Shown: positions 22,038 to 33,261, numbered from the stretch's first letter. The stretch: DNA of 64,000 nt from Phytophthora colocasiae (GCA_018806915.1 JAGKQI010000038.1:186001-250000); one strand, 5' to 3'. Made by a program: numbers and translations. The notes: generated from the letters alone by a model not told the origin.

Positions 22038-22765
22038 TGTAACGTGTCTAGTCTAGCTCTGCACGCCGAGCTTTGGTCGCCCAGTGCTGATGGGTCCAAG
22101 CGTCCGTTGGCCGTCGGTAGAGGAACTTCCACTACCCCGCCGGTGTGTATCGTACTGACACACGACCTATTTGTATTTGTCTTTCCGTCTGTTTTAGGTA
22201 GGCTACGACTAGCTCTAAGCCTCGTCAATAGACTCACTACGTTCGTTCGTATCCGTTGTCGTCGTACAAGTACGAGTTGCTGTCGCCGACCACTTGGACT
22301 TGCACCTCGTGTACCGTCCTACTCGTCGCAGCCGTCGATAGCGTGGAGACCGTTGTCTTCACTCGCACCTGTCCGTCGTTCGTCCGTCCAAGTACCAGCA
22401 CTCGTCCACCGTTGTGTCCAAGTACCAGTCGTCCACCGTTCGTTCGTCCAAATGCCCGCACTCGTCCACCGTTGTGTCCTAGCGCTAGCCGTTCACCGTT
22501 CGTCCGTCTCGAGGTCGTCGTATGGGCTCACTCCTGAGTCCTGGGGTTGCGGAACTGGGTTCGTGCTCGCTTGCCGTCCAGTTCGTAAGTGAGACTCCTG
22601 CTCGTCATTCCAGTCCAGGTCCAGCTCGTCGTGGCGGTCCTGTAGCACCATGCGTCCAATCCTCAGCGATCGTCGCTGGCTACACGTGCTACCGCGTGGC
22701 GGTATCTTCACCACTTCAACCACCGTCTGCTCGACGTCCGTGCCGGAATGTTGGAGCCCATTACA
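22038..22765 (-). repeat. LTR of Ty3/gypsy element 2 (3' LTR in element orientation)
   Basis: A 728 bp direct repeat of 30782-31509. It contains two adjacent 60 bp direct repeats (22381-22440 and 22441-22500), each with CACTCGTCCACCGTTGTGTC. The inner flank 22766-22781 is a purine tract on the minus strand (AGAGAGAGGAAGTCG). Confidence 0.93.
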
Positions 22766-22778
22766 CGACTTCCTCTCT

Positions 22779-25700
22779 CTAAGGGTCTTCCACGACCCGC
22801 CCGGCGCAGTAGAGCTGCTCGTACTCAACAACCGAGACCCATCTGCTCCGCGGTCGTCCGTCCCTCGTCGTCCACCGTTCACCGTCACCGGTCGTCCACC
22901 GTCCAATGTCGCCAACTGGGCAGAGCTCGTACTCCAGTGTGTAGTGGCCTGCTCGGTTCCGCCGTCTGCGTCGCCGTCGCTCCACCAGGAGTCCACGCGG
23001 GTCGTCCCTGCTCGTCGCTCCGCCCATTGCCGTGCTGTTTCTTTTCGTTCGTTCAACTGTCGTTGTTCGCCCAGTAGCTGCCGTCGCTGTTCGTACAGCC
23101 GCCGCTGGCGCCTCGCCATTCCCTCCGTCGTCTTCATCACGGAGTTCAGCGTCAATGTCGTCCGCTGCTTGAGAGAGTGGACTCGTAGGCTCGTAGTAAC
23201 TCACTAGGAAAGAAACGTGTGCGATGATCGTCTCCTCCTTGCCCAGTCCGTCTTCTCGCTTCAACAGGAAGTTCTCGTACCCGGCCGGTTCCAAGATACG
23301 CAGGGGTCCCATCCACTGATGGACAAACTTGGTCGCTTTTGGCCCTCGCGGTGGGTTGTACAGCCAGACCTTGTCGCCAACATGAAACTCCCGCTTGTTC
23401 CTGACGTTCCTGTTATAGAACTTCGCCTGTCGCTCCTGCTCGCGAACGCGTGCGATCTCAGCGCACTCACTGCTCCGTTCCATGGCCCGAAGTAGCCGTT
23501 CATGGTACGCCGTCAACTCGCCCGCTTCCGTCACCTCGGTCCGTCGTAGGAGCTCGTTAGGGGCTCGCAACTTGCGACCCATCATTAACTCGTTCGGGGA
23601 GAGCTTCACGGTCGAGTGCTGTGCGGAGTTGTACGCGTACGCTGCAAACTTCACCCACGGGTTCCAGTCCTTTTGCTGCTCGTCCTGCATAAAGACCGCG
23701 ACACAGTCCTTCCAGGTCCTGTGGAAGCGTTCCACCAAGCCAACCATCTGCGGTCTGTACGGAACCGGGTTGATCTGTTTCGCTTGCAGCATATTCACCA
23801 GCTCGTCGATCACGCTGCCCGTGAGCTCTGGGGCTCCATCCGTTAGCAATTCTCGGAAAACGCCGAACTTGAGCACCACTTCTTCCATGAGGAACTTCGC
23901 GATATCCTCCGCCGTGTGCTGCACCACACAACACGCTACTGCATACCGTGTCACGTATTCCAGAGCTGCAATCACGTAGCGTTCACCACCGTTCGCCAGA
24001 GGGAAGGGTCCAGCCACGTCGAGTGCCCATCGGTCGCCGACATTTCCACCTCGTATACTGCGTAGGGGCGGGATAACTTCTCGCGGTCGCGCCTTCCGGG
24101 TTCCACATTCAGGACAGCCTCGCACCCAGCGGTTCACCTCTCGTCGTAACTTCGGCCACCGGTAAAGCTGCGCGACGCGTCCGTAAGTGTGTGGGCCTCG
24201 TAGATGTCCAGACCATACCGAACCGTGCATTTCCTTGAATACCTGCGCCCATAGCGTCGGTGGTAGCAACACTCTCCAGCCGTTCTTGGTGTCGATCACC
24301 GCCAGCCCGAACTTCACGTCCACCTTCATGCCTCGGTACGAACCAACTTCCGTCGTCTTCTTGACAAACCTGCTCTCCTGCTGAGCCGAGATGATCTCCG
24401 TATCGTTCAACTGTAAGGTCTCCATCGCCGGTACGTCGTTCTCGTCCTCCAGGTCGTCCATATTTGCCGTCGTCGTCACCTCAGGGGCCAGTATCGTAGG
24501 CGTCGTCACAGGGGCTGTCTCCGGGGCTACTCGTCGCCTAGTTCCAGTGGTCGCCGTCCCGGGTGGGCACGTCGTCGCCCGTTCCTCTCGCGTCGCCGTA
24601 CTCGTTGCTAAAGCTCGTCCACCGGGCTCGCGGTTTTCCCTGGCGCCCTTTCCCGTTTGCGTCCCCGACCGTGCCTTAGGCGCCGAACTATTCGTCGTGC
24701 CTGTTGCCGTAGCCGTCGTTTTTGTCGTGCGCGGCGCCGCCGTATCGACCGTCGTTACTGTGGCCACCGAATCGTCCATTTCTGCCCGTCGCTCATTACC
24801 TGGCCTGCCACCGCTCGCCGTCGTACTGCCGCCCGATCCTCCGGTCACTGTCGGCGTCGATACAGGGGCTGCCACCGTGGCCAGGGCTTCTTCACGCACG
24901 ATTCCACTGCCGCCAGTCTCGCCTTGCACTGTCTGCTGCTCGCCCGCAGTTACCGCCGTCGCCGCATTATCACTTGCCATCGCATTCGTCGGCACCACCG
25001 ATGTCTGGTCGTCCACGAAGCGTACGCGCTTCTGTTCTTGTTCGCGGATGCGCGCGCTCCTCCGCGTCGCTGGTACCAGAGCCGTCCGTTTTCGTCTTGC
25101 CCGTTTCTTCGACGTCCGGCCCGTTGCCATGGGCGTCTCGTTCGTCGTGTTGCTGCCCATGGGGCTCGGTGCCTCCTGCGTTGCCACCGTCGCCACGTTC
25201 ACATTTTTCGTCACTAACGCCGCTGTGTCTGCATCCTTCGCCACCGCCGTCGTCGTGTTCGTGCTCCCCGTCACCGTGTCGTCCGCCACTGGTTCTTCGC
25301 GTAGCGCCGCCGTCACCACCAGCGTCTCTGTTGTTGCGTCCATTCCTGTTGTGTCCAGCATCGGGTTGAGCGCTGTACTCGCCGCCGTGGTTGCGTTAGT
25401 CGTTCCCGTCACCGTGCACGTCGCTGCTGTCTTCGTGGCTGCCCCAACCGTGTTTGCCTTACCCGCGACTGCACTCGCCGAGACGCGTGTCACTGGGGCC
25501 TCCACCGCGTTGCTATTATCCGCTTCGCCAGTTGTAGCCACCGCCGCGTCACCGTCCGTTGCCGTATCCATCACATTCACGCCCGTAGCCACCGCGTTGA
25601 GCCTCATAGGCGTAGGACTCATGTTCGCCGCCTCGCCGTTCGTCATAGTCGTCACCATCGCTTGGTCGTCCATAGTCCGAGACACCACCGTTTTAACGTT

Positions 25701-26585
25701 CACGCTTAGTTCCCGTGCGCCACCATCGCTCTCTCGGGGCACCAGCCGTCCGTCTTGGGGTCGCACCACCGCTCGCACCGCCGCCGGAGCGCGAGACAAC
25801 GCGTCCGCCACCACATTCGTCGAGCCAGGCCGGTACTCAATGCTAAAGTCGTATTCCTGTAGAGTAAGAGACCAGCGGTGTAGCCGTCCTGCCAAATTTG
25901 GTCGCGTCATCAGCCACTTCAACGCGGCATGGTCAGTGACGATGCTGAATGTCCGGCCGTACAGGTACGGGCGGAAAAGCTTCACCGACCAGACCACCGC
26001 CAAACACTCGAGCTCAGTGATCGCATAATTCGCCTCCGCCGCACTATTCACCTTCGAAGCGTAAGCCACCGGCTGCCATCCACGTCCAAAGTCTTGCATG
26101 AGGCAGGCGCCCAACCCAGTTTTGCTGGCGTCCGTCACCAGTCGAAATGTCCGTCCAAAATCCGGATAGCATAGCAACGGACGCGTAGTGAGTAGCCGCT
26201 TGATCCTTTCGAACGCCTGCTCCTGGTCCTCAGTCCACTCCCAGGGGCAATCCTTCTTCAGTAGCCTCGTCATCGGCTCCGCAATCGACCCAAAGGCTGC
26301 AATAAATTTCCGATAGTAGCCTGCAAGGTGTACAAACCTCTTCACCTCCGTAGCGTCCACCGGCCTTGGAAAGTCAGTCACCGCTTTCACGAGTCGCTCC
26401 GTCGGCTGCACGCCCTTGTTACTCAACGTGTGCCCTAAGTACTCCATCGACTCCGACACGAAGCTGCACTTCTTGAGTTTGAGGCTCAAGCCTGCACTTG
26501 CCAGTCGTTCCAGCACATTAGCCACCTCGACCACGTGTCGCTCGACGTTGCCCTTGGTAAACACGACAATATCATCCAGGTACAC
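22779..26585 (-). pseudogene. Element 2 Pol: RT palm end, RNase H, linker, integrase
   Basis: An open frame of 1268 codons starting at the RT catalytic YLDDIVVF. RNase H follows (VTDASKTGLGACL near residue 148, ending VADALSRAP near 262), then a linker of roughly 430 residues almost wholly Ala/Thr/Val/Asn-rich, then integrase with a zinc-binding HGSVWSGH...CPECGTRK segment and catalytic D (ALDVAGP), D (LLTDGAPE), E (LVERFHRTWKD). The C-terminus resembles element 1 (VGDKVWLYNPPRG). The upstream RT half is in another frame because one T is missing near 26604, at the LRG/LTW junction when compared with element 1. Confidence 0.88.
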
Positions 26586-26602
26586 GAGGCAAGTAGTCCA
26601 TG

Positions 26603-27589
26603 TTAACCCCGTAGTACTCCATTCATCAACCGTTGAAACGTAGCCGGCGCATTGGTAAGGCCGAAGGGCATTCGCGTGAATCTGTAGAGCCCGCGCTTGG
26701 TAAGGAACGCGGTCTTGTCACGATCGCCACGCGCTACCTTGATCTGCCAGTAACCTGCCTGTAGGTCCAGTGTAGTAAACAGCCGTGCACCGCCCAACGC
26801 CTCCAACGTTTCATCTATCCTCGGAAGTGGGTAAACGTCCTTCTTCGTTATCCTGTTCAACGCCCGATAATCAATGCAGAAACGGACAGAGCCGTCCTTC
26901 TTCTTGACCAGCACTACGGGGAATCCCCATGCACCGTCGCTTTCCTCGATCACGCCTGCTTTCAGCATCGTATCGACGTTCTCCTCGATGGTGGCATCTT
27001 CTGTCTGCGCCTGCCGTCGTCGTTTCAGCAAAATAGGGGCAGCGTTTCCAGTGTCGATATGGTGCTCCACATTCAGAGTCGTAGCCGGTGGGCAATCTTT
27101 CGGTGCCTCCGTCAGCTTCCTGTACGACCGCAATAGCTTCAACACGAGTTTCCGTGCGTGTTGGTCCTTCACTCCAATCTGCACATCGTCTTCGTTCTGC
27201 AGAGGTGTTTCCGTGTCACCAAGTTCGCCAAGCCACTGCTCCAGTCGCTTCGTCTTGAGTTCACCGTTCATTGCCAACACGTCCATGTCTGCCTTGAGGG
27301 GGATCCATGCACCAAGTTCCTTGCGGTTGGGCAGCTTTGTTCGCCCACCGTACGCATTTACAGCCGGCACCAGAGCTTTTCCATTGCGAACCTTCGTCAC
27401 CGCCGGGGCTAACAACACTGCGCCCGTCTCGCACGTCGGGATGAAGACGCCTTCTTCACCTTCCGGGGCCGCTACCGCCACTTCCACCGGTTGCACCGCA
27501 CGTCGCTCCAAGTTCGCGGCACCAACCAGCCGTACGCTCGCCGCCTTGCTCTCGTCGCCATCCTTGTCTGTGTGGAACGGGATGATCAC
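26603..27589 (-). pseudogene. Element 2 Pol: N-terminal half of RT
   Basis: 328 codons covering the segment between protease and the YLDD motif: WIPLKADMDVLAMNGEL, EHHIDTGNAAPILLKRRR, FPVVLVKKKDGSVRFCIDYR, DVYPLPRIDETLEALGG, RMPFGLTNAPATFQRLMNG. These are the early RT blocks of Ty3/gypsy elements and align with element 1. The frame is broken on both sides by single-base shifts (about 27640 and 26604). Confidence 0.88.
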
Positions 27590-28770
27590 CTCTCGGCCCC
27601 GCTCGTCGTAGCGTAGCTCGCCGCCCTCGAAGTCAACACCGCACGGTGCTTTTCCAAAAAGTCCACTCCGACCAGGAACTCACTGGTACAACCCTCGATA
27701 ATGCACGCAGTCACCTCCACCGTCTGCCCGAAGACATTCTGCATGCGAAATGTCCACAGCCCGAGAACATCCAGTAGAAAGCCACCAATTCCTTCAACGC
27801 AGTCAACCGGAGCTGCTCGCTTCACTCTCTCACCTCTCATCATCCAGTCCGTGCCGGCGACCGAGTACCTGGCGCCGCTGTCGATCTTCACCGCCCTCTG
27901 TTCACCGTTAACCATCATTGTCGCCGTCGGCAGTCCGTCACTCGCCTCCGCGTTGTCTATCAGACCGTGGTTCCCGTCCGCTGCCACCATTACTTCCGTG
28001 GTACGCACCAGGTTGACGTGGGCCTTGTTTGCATCGTCTCGGGCCGCACTGCCACCACCACGCTGCCATCGCTCCTTCAGTTCCCGTCGGTCATCGGCTA
28101 TTTGCTGCTGGCGACGCGCATGTTCCTCGACTGCCAATTCTGCGACCACCCGTTCCACGTCATCTTCTGCGACGGACGCGGCCTTCTCTAGTGCACGCCG
28201 TACTCGCCGACGCTTCGCTTCCTTGTGTCTTCGCTTCGCCGCCTCCGAACTAGGGCCTTGGTCGTTGTAGGTTCCGCCACGTTGCCAGGTAGTTCCACCG
28301 CCGAGTCCATGGCCGACTCCGCCATTCGTATCCACCTCGTCATTCACTTTCCGGTCAACGATCGCCGTCGCGCCTTCCTCAGCTAGACGTTCGTCACTTA
28401 GCACATCGTCGCCTTCCTCAGCTGGACGTCCGTCGCCTGACACATCGTCGCCTTCCTCAGCTGGACGTCCGTCGCCTGACACATCGTCGCCTTCCTCAGC
28501 TATGCGCGCGCTCTTCTTCGTCTCCGCTCTGCGTCCCCGTCCGTAGCGTAATGCAGCCATTGCCGGCCTCACCGTCGCCACGTATCTCGCTGCCCGCATC
28601 TTGTCACGCGCGCCAAGTTCATCATTCAAATGAGCATTCACAGCCGCCCGCGCTGTTCTCGTACTCCCGTCCGTTGTCGCCTTTTCAATCGCCACCACAC
28701 TCTTGACCTTCGCGTCGTCGGCCGCTGGCACTTGCCTCACCTTCTCGCCCTGGCCGTCGTCCGCCGTCAC
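27586..28770 (-). pseudogene. Element 2 Pol N-terminus with aspartic protease
   Basis: 394 codons starting from GTG at 28770. An N-terminal part includes YVATVRPAMAALRYGR, shared with element 1, then a 13-residue repeat (EEGDDVSGDGRPA), a basic coiled region, and a retroviral-type aspartic protease with KIDSGARYSVAGTDW (catalytic DSG intact, unlike element 1) and FLVGVDF. A shift near 27640 sends translation to a stop at 27586. Confidence 0.82.
28372..28501 (-). repeat. 39 bp tandem repeats in element 2
   Basis: The plus-strand unit begins GCCTTCCTCAGCT at 28372, 28411, 28450 and 28489 (period exactly 39 bp), encoding the acidic 13-residue unit EEGDDVSGDGRPA. The two middle units appear identical. 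Confidence 0.85.
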
Positions 28771-28843
28771 CGTCGGTCGCTGGGGTCTCTGCCGTTCACA
28801 CGGACACCGTACTCCCCCTACGGCGCCCGTTCCTCGTTTTCCT

Positions 28844-30739
28844 TCACCGGGTTCTTCTGGGCGCGCATCGCCAAGTAGGCATCGTTCCGAGCCTTCGCCT
28901 CCGTGTCAGGACACTCTTTGCAAAATGGCCAGTCCGGCCACACGCATAACACGAAACCTGCCCAATGGGTCGAACCGCCGGTTGCGATTCTGACTGCTGC
29001 CGCGGCTGTTCCGCTCCTCGTGTCGTCCGGGTCACGGCCTTCATGCGCTTCGCTCTCCGACGCTTCGCAGGGCGTGTGGCAGGCGCGGTATCTACCGACT
29101 CGTCCTCGCTCGATTCGTCATCGTCGCTGTCCTCTGCCTGATCATCTTGACCTTGGCGATGGCCTTCTTCTCCGCCTTCGGCGTCGTCGCAGCCTTCTTC
29201 GCAGGTTCATCAGCAGTTGGCTTCGCGGTGCGCTTACGGTTTTGTCGAACAGCCCAGTAGCGTCCATTCCACACACGTCCTTCGGGTATATCCCAGATGC
29301 CCGTGAACTTATTCCACACGCCTTGTGGGTTCGAAAAGATCGCCCAATCTGGATCCGTAGGCGTCGTCGACGTCGTTGCAGTCACCGCATCCCGCACTCC
29401 AACACCTGGCACCACCATTGCGTGTCCTGAAGCCGCACCAACTGTCACCGGGTAAGCCATTTGCGCTGTGATCCACTCCTGGCCAATGTTCTTCATCCCC
29501 TGCGCCACGTTGTCAAAGGGGTCGTCCACCTCGGTCGCTTTGTCTACGGCCTTATCCAGAGTCTTGGGCTTGCTCTCACGGACCAGCTGCCTCGTCGTCT
29601 TGGGCAGGTTGCGGATGAACTGCGCGAGCAGCACGCGTTCGCTCACTTTGTTCTCTCCACGAGCATCACGGAGTCCAGCAGCAAAATCCGCGAACGTCTC
29701 GCCGGGCATCAGGTACCGCTGGTTTTACGCGTAGCTCGGCTTGGGACTTATCTGGCCGCTCACCATACCGTCGTTTCAATGCTGCCTTTAGGTACGACCA
29801 CGTTCTCATCTCTGGTCGCATGCCCTGGTCAACCTGCACCCAGAAGCGTGCCGCATCATCCTGCAACTTGTTGCCGACAATGTAGTACAGTTCTCCATCA
29901 GTCCAGCCACCACGTCCCGATATGCGCGCACCTTCGAGAGCCAGATCCACCTTCTTAATCCATGTCGAGACTGAGTTGTTTGGAGATGGCTGAAACGGCG
30001 TAAGTTCCAGATCCCTGATGTTCTTCCGGCGTCCGTGTCGTGGTGCTGGTGCCGTGTGCCGTTCTCGTCGTCCTCGTCCTGCACCAACGTCGTCAGAGCC
30101 GCTTGGTGGGTCGCCGTGATCGTCGTCGCCGTCGTCGCTGTCCGAGTCACTACTGGAGCTACTGTCACCACCGTCACCGCCGTCGGGTCCCCGTACGTAC
30201 GTCACGTGTCGGGTGTCCACCATAGTCGAGGCTGCTGTGGGCGTATGTGTTGCGCCGTTTGTCGCCGTCGTCTCGTGCGTCGCTGTCGCTTGGCTTATGG
30301 ACGTTGCCACGGCTACCTCCAGTTGTCGAGCCGCGCCGTCATCCTGTTCATCGTCTCCGACAGCTGTAGCAGGACGTTGGAGAGGGCAGTCATCTCGCCA
30401 GGTGCTGGTGTCGTCGTCGTGTCCGGTTGAATGCCCGCATCCTCGCTCGCCGGCGTCTCCTGAACAGCCGCCCGTTCACCAGATGTCACTTCGCCGGGGT
30501 TATTTGGAGTGCCAGGAGCCGGTGCCGCACTTGTCTCTTCGTCGTCACCTTTGGTCTCGTCATCGTCTGGGTTACTGCGTCGGGAGGTCCACGTCGTCGC
30601 CGTCGAACTCGTCCGTGGGAGAAGGTGTCAGGCTCGGCGCCGCCGCTGTTGGTGCTAACTCGCCCATGGGGATTGCTGTCGTCTTCTTCGTCTTCATCGT
30701 CGTTGATGCAGGTACGCCGATCACTCTCGTTCGTGCCAT
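28844..30739 (-). pseudogene. Element 2 Gag, several frameshifts
   Basis: Likely start ATG at 30739 (MARTRVIGVPAS). Open pieces in different frames: 29666-30310 with the Gag core (WIKKVDLALEGARISGRGGW, RFWVQVDQGM), 29092-29709 (TFADFAAGLRDARGENKVSERV; GRVWNGRYWAV), and 28844-29044 with half a zinc knuckle CYACGRTGHFAK, after which one missing base near 28924 puts the final ECPDT-type residues out of frame. Another shift falls at an A-run near 29725. The homologous Gag of element 1 is open over the same stretches. Non-functional as read. Confidence 0.82.
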
Positions 30740-30763
30740 GTTGTTCTCGTTAACTTGTGTATT

Positions 30764-30781
30764 GCCCCTGTATGACCACCA
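30764..30781 (-). other. Primer-binding site of element 2
   Basis: GCCCCTGTATGACCACCA on the plus strand next to the LTR, identical over 18 bases to the site of element 1; the complement starts TGG. The sequence beyond it differs between the elements, so conservation is confined to the site. Confidence 0.75.
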
Positions 30782-31509
30782 TGTAACGTGTCTAGTCTAG
30801 CTCTGCACGCCGAGCTTTGGTCGCCCAGTGCTGATGGGTCCAAGCGTCCGTTGGCCGTCGGTAGAGGAACTTCCACTACCCCGCCGGTGTGTATCGTACT
30901 GACACACGACCTATTTGTATTTGTCTTTCCGTCTGTTTTAGGTAGGCTACGACTAGCTCTAAGCCTCGTCAATAGACTCACTACGTTCGTTCGTATCCGT
31001 TGTCGTCGTACAAGTACGAGTTGCTGTCGCCGACCACTTGGACTTGCACCTCGTGTACCGTCCTACTCGTCGCAGCCGTCGATAGCGTGGAGACCGTTGT
31101 CTTCACTCGCACCTGTCCGTCGTTCGTCCGTCCAAGTACCAGCACTCGTCCACCGTTGTGTCCAAGTACCAGTCGTCCACCGTTCGTTCGTCCAAATGCC
31201 CGCACTCGTCCACCGTTGTGTCCTAGCGCTAGCCGTTCACCGTTCGTCCGTCTCGAGGTCGTCGTATGGGCTCACTCCTGAGTCCTGGGGTTGCGGAACT
31301 GGGTTCGTGCTCGCTTGCCGTCCAGTTCGTAAGTGAGACTCCTGCTCGTCATTCCAGTCCAGGTCCAGCTCGTCGTGGCGGTCCTGTAGCACCATGCGTC
31401 CAATCCTCAGCGATCGTCGCTGGCTACACGTGCTACCGCGTGGCGGTATCTTCACCACTTCAACCACCGTCTGCTCGACGTCCGTGCCGGAATGTTGGAG
31501 CCCATTACA
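30782..31509 (-). repeat. LTR of Ty3/gypsy element 2 (5' LTR in element orientation)
   Basis: Second 728 bp copy, flanked inside by the primer-binding site (30764-30781) and outside by the duplicated CACG (31510-31513), which returns directly into NDUFS7 exon 2. Confidence 0.93.
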
Positions 31510-31761
31510 CACGTATTCTGCATGAGAATAAGGTTCTAGAGTTACAATTCGTACAAAAAGCTCTAAACCTATAGACAACCTACCAGCGCTGTCTCGGGCA
31601 ACAGCATTGCCATTGAGTAGATCAGCGACGTTACCACGTTGAGAGACCTGTAGTTCCTTTTGGTACTGAGCGCCAACCGACGAGGTGCTCTGAATCGCCC
31701 TCGAGCTGATAGCCACAGGGCAAGCATTACGGGTTAAAAGCTTGAAACCAGCGCGGAACAT

Positions 31762-32151
31762 CGCGACCAAATGAGGGCAAAAGCTCCGTTTGTCTCGGGG
31801 AAACTGCACCGGAGGAATCTGAGGCTAGGAACGGAGAGGCCCAGACCAGCACGAAATTTGCGATGGAAGATTGCGCTGGCACCTGTGAACATGCTGATGG
31901 CCACCTCACGGTGGTTGCAAAAGACGGTGGTTCGTTAATGGCAAAAACACTCGCAAATTGTAAGAAGTCAGATTGACGAGGATTCTGCTTGGAGGATCTG
32001 AATATCCTGCATCAAAATAATTTACATCCATAGTGAGATCAAGTGAGTCAATTGATGATGTCGCTGTGAGATTACGCTTGGCTGATTGTGGCCACCTCTG
32101 TATGACCGTTTGGACTCTTGCCACATTAATTCCATCAGAGACTGGTTCAGT
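31762..32151. other. Spacer between NDUFS7 copies B and C
   Basis: Intergenic; presumably holds the promoter of copy B. It contains TGATGGCCAC at 31895-31904, like the repeated motif upstream of copy A. No ORF is supported. Confidence 0.5.
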
Positions 32152-32901
32152 CTACTTCCTCACCTTCAGGAGCAGGGACTTGTTGGATTTGATCTTCTTC
32201 TGCAGCTGCATGATGCCGAACAGAAGAGCTTCTGCAGTGGGCGGACACCCCGGGACGTAAATGTCCACCGGCAGGATACGATCCACACCACGCACCACGG
32301 CGTACGAGTAATGGTAGTAGCCACCTCCGTTCGCACAACTTCCCAACGAGATGACGTACCGCGGCTCAGGCATCTGGTCGTACACCCGCCGCAGTGCTGG
32401 GGCGATTTTGTTGGTGACAGTTCCAGCGACGATCATGAGGTCCGTTTGGCGCGGAGATGCACGGAACAACAGTCCCATGCGCTCGAAGTCATAGCGCGAG
32501 CCAGCTAAGGAGGCAACAGACACGAGTTGTTAGCAAGAGCACATGGAATTAAGAGTTGGTTGAAGAGCTACGCACCGGAATGCATCATTTCGACAGCACA
32601 GCAAGCAAGACCGAAGGAGACTGGCCACATTGAGCTCTTACGACTCCAGTTGATCAGATCGTCGAGGCGGGAGACGACGTATTCTGCAGACAAGTAAGAG
32701 ATCGTGAGGATATGACGGAGCAAAGACAGCTTCTAACGTACCAGCGCCGTTTCTAGCGACGGCATTTCCAGCGAGGAGGTCTCCTACGTTCCCATGCAGC
32801 TGAGCTTCCTGTGAAGCCGCAGTGGTTTTAAACCCACGACTACTGTTTGCTGCTGGAGTTGCTCGACCAACTGCACTGCGCTGAAGAAGTCTGGGCCACA
32901 T
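32152..32901 (-). CDS. NDUFS7: NDUFS7 copy C, complex I PSST subunit
   Basis: Exon 1 32742-32901, exon 2 32576-32683, exon 3 32152-32504; 621 nt, 206 residues. The start [12 protein letters not shown] gives an Arg/Ser-rich, acid-poor mitochondrial presequence; the frame is open further upstream to 33018, but this Met matches the position of starts in the other copies. The conserved core has the 4Fe-4S cysteines in [18 protein letters not shown] and PGCPPT, plus FRASPRQTD and [11 protein letters not shown]. The subunit holds cluster N2 at the quinone site of NADH:ubiquinone oxidoreductase in the inner mitochondrial membrane. It differs from copy D at several conservative positions ([15 protein letters not shown]). 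Confidence 0.93.
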
Positions 32902-33261
32902 AGGAGATTGTCGATGGAGTCTCAAACGAGAAATGAATTGGGTGGACTCATGTGAGGCTTCGGCGAGCTTTCGATTACCTTCGTTCAAGTTGATGCCAAT
33001 GTGGAAGTAACACACCAATAGGCATCAAGTTCAACTCGTTTACTCGGCCAAATGTTTGTGTCAAGGTCAGTCCCAGCAGCCAACCGCAGTGCCGCAACGG
33101 CAATAAGGTACGTACAACCAGTTGCATTAGCTCTGTGTGTTGTTCATCCAAATTCATTTTGCTTTTTGTCTTCTCTCAACGTTATACAGGGAAGCTGTTA
33201 TTCTGCAGAGAGCACTCCTTTATCCCCGGTGCGTCCACCAAGTAACCGAAGGCAGCTCTAT
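32902..33261. other. Spacer between NDUFS7 copies C and D
   Basis: Intergenic. Upstream extension of the exon 1 frame of copy C (to 33018) is open but judged non-coding. No other gene seen. Confidence 0.5.

Larger units (their letters stand above)
22038..31509 (-). mobile_element. Ty3/gypsy LTR retrotransposon 2 in NDUFS7 copy B
   Basis: A 9472 bp element on the minus strand with 728 bp LTRs at 22038-22765 and 30782-31509 (constant offset 8744), starting TGTAA and ending TTACA. The target duplication is CACG (22034-22037 and 31510-31513). The primer-binding site (30764-30781) is identical to that of element 1. Protein order is gag, protease, RT, RNase H, long linker, integrase. It is related to element 1 but has different LTRs. 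The LTR copies appear identical, yet gag and pol carry several frameshifts (about 26604, 27640, 28924, 29720 and others). Confidence 0.95.
21520..31761 (-). pseudogene. NDUFS7: NDUFS7 copy B, split in exon 2 by Ty3/gypsy element 2
   Basis: Exon 1 31584-31761 (start at MFRAGFKLL, a mitochondrial presequence), exon 2 in two parts (31514-31517 and 21934-22037), exon 3 21520-21872. Without the element and one CACG copy, exon 2 is exactly 108 nt (4 plus 104) and the coding sequence would be 639 nt, 212 residues, with no other lesion seen. All 4Fe-4S cysteines are present. The subunit (PSST, 20 kDa) carries cluster N2, the last electron carrier before ubiquinone in complex I. The insertion is the only visible damage, which argues that it is young. 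Confidence 0.92.

Noticed and set aside
24391..26028. 545-codon plus-strand ORF
   Set aside because: Antisense shadow of the Ala/Thr-rich linker and RNase H of element 2; Val/Ser/Ala composition follows from codon complement.
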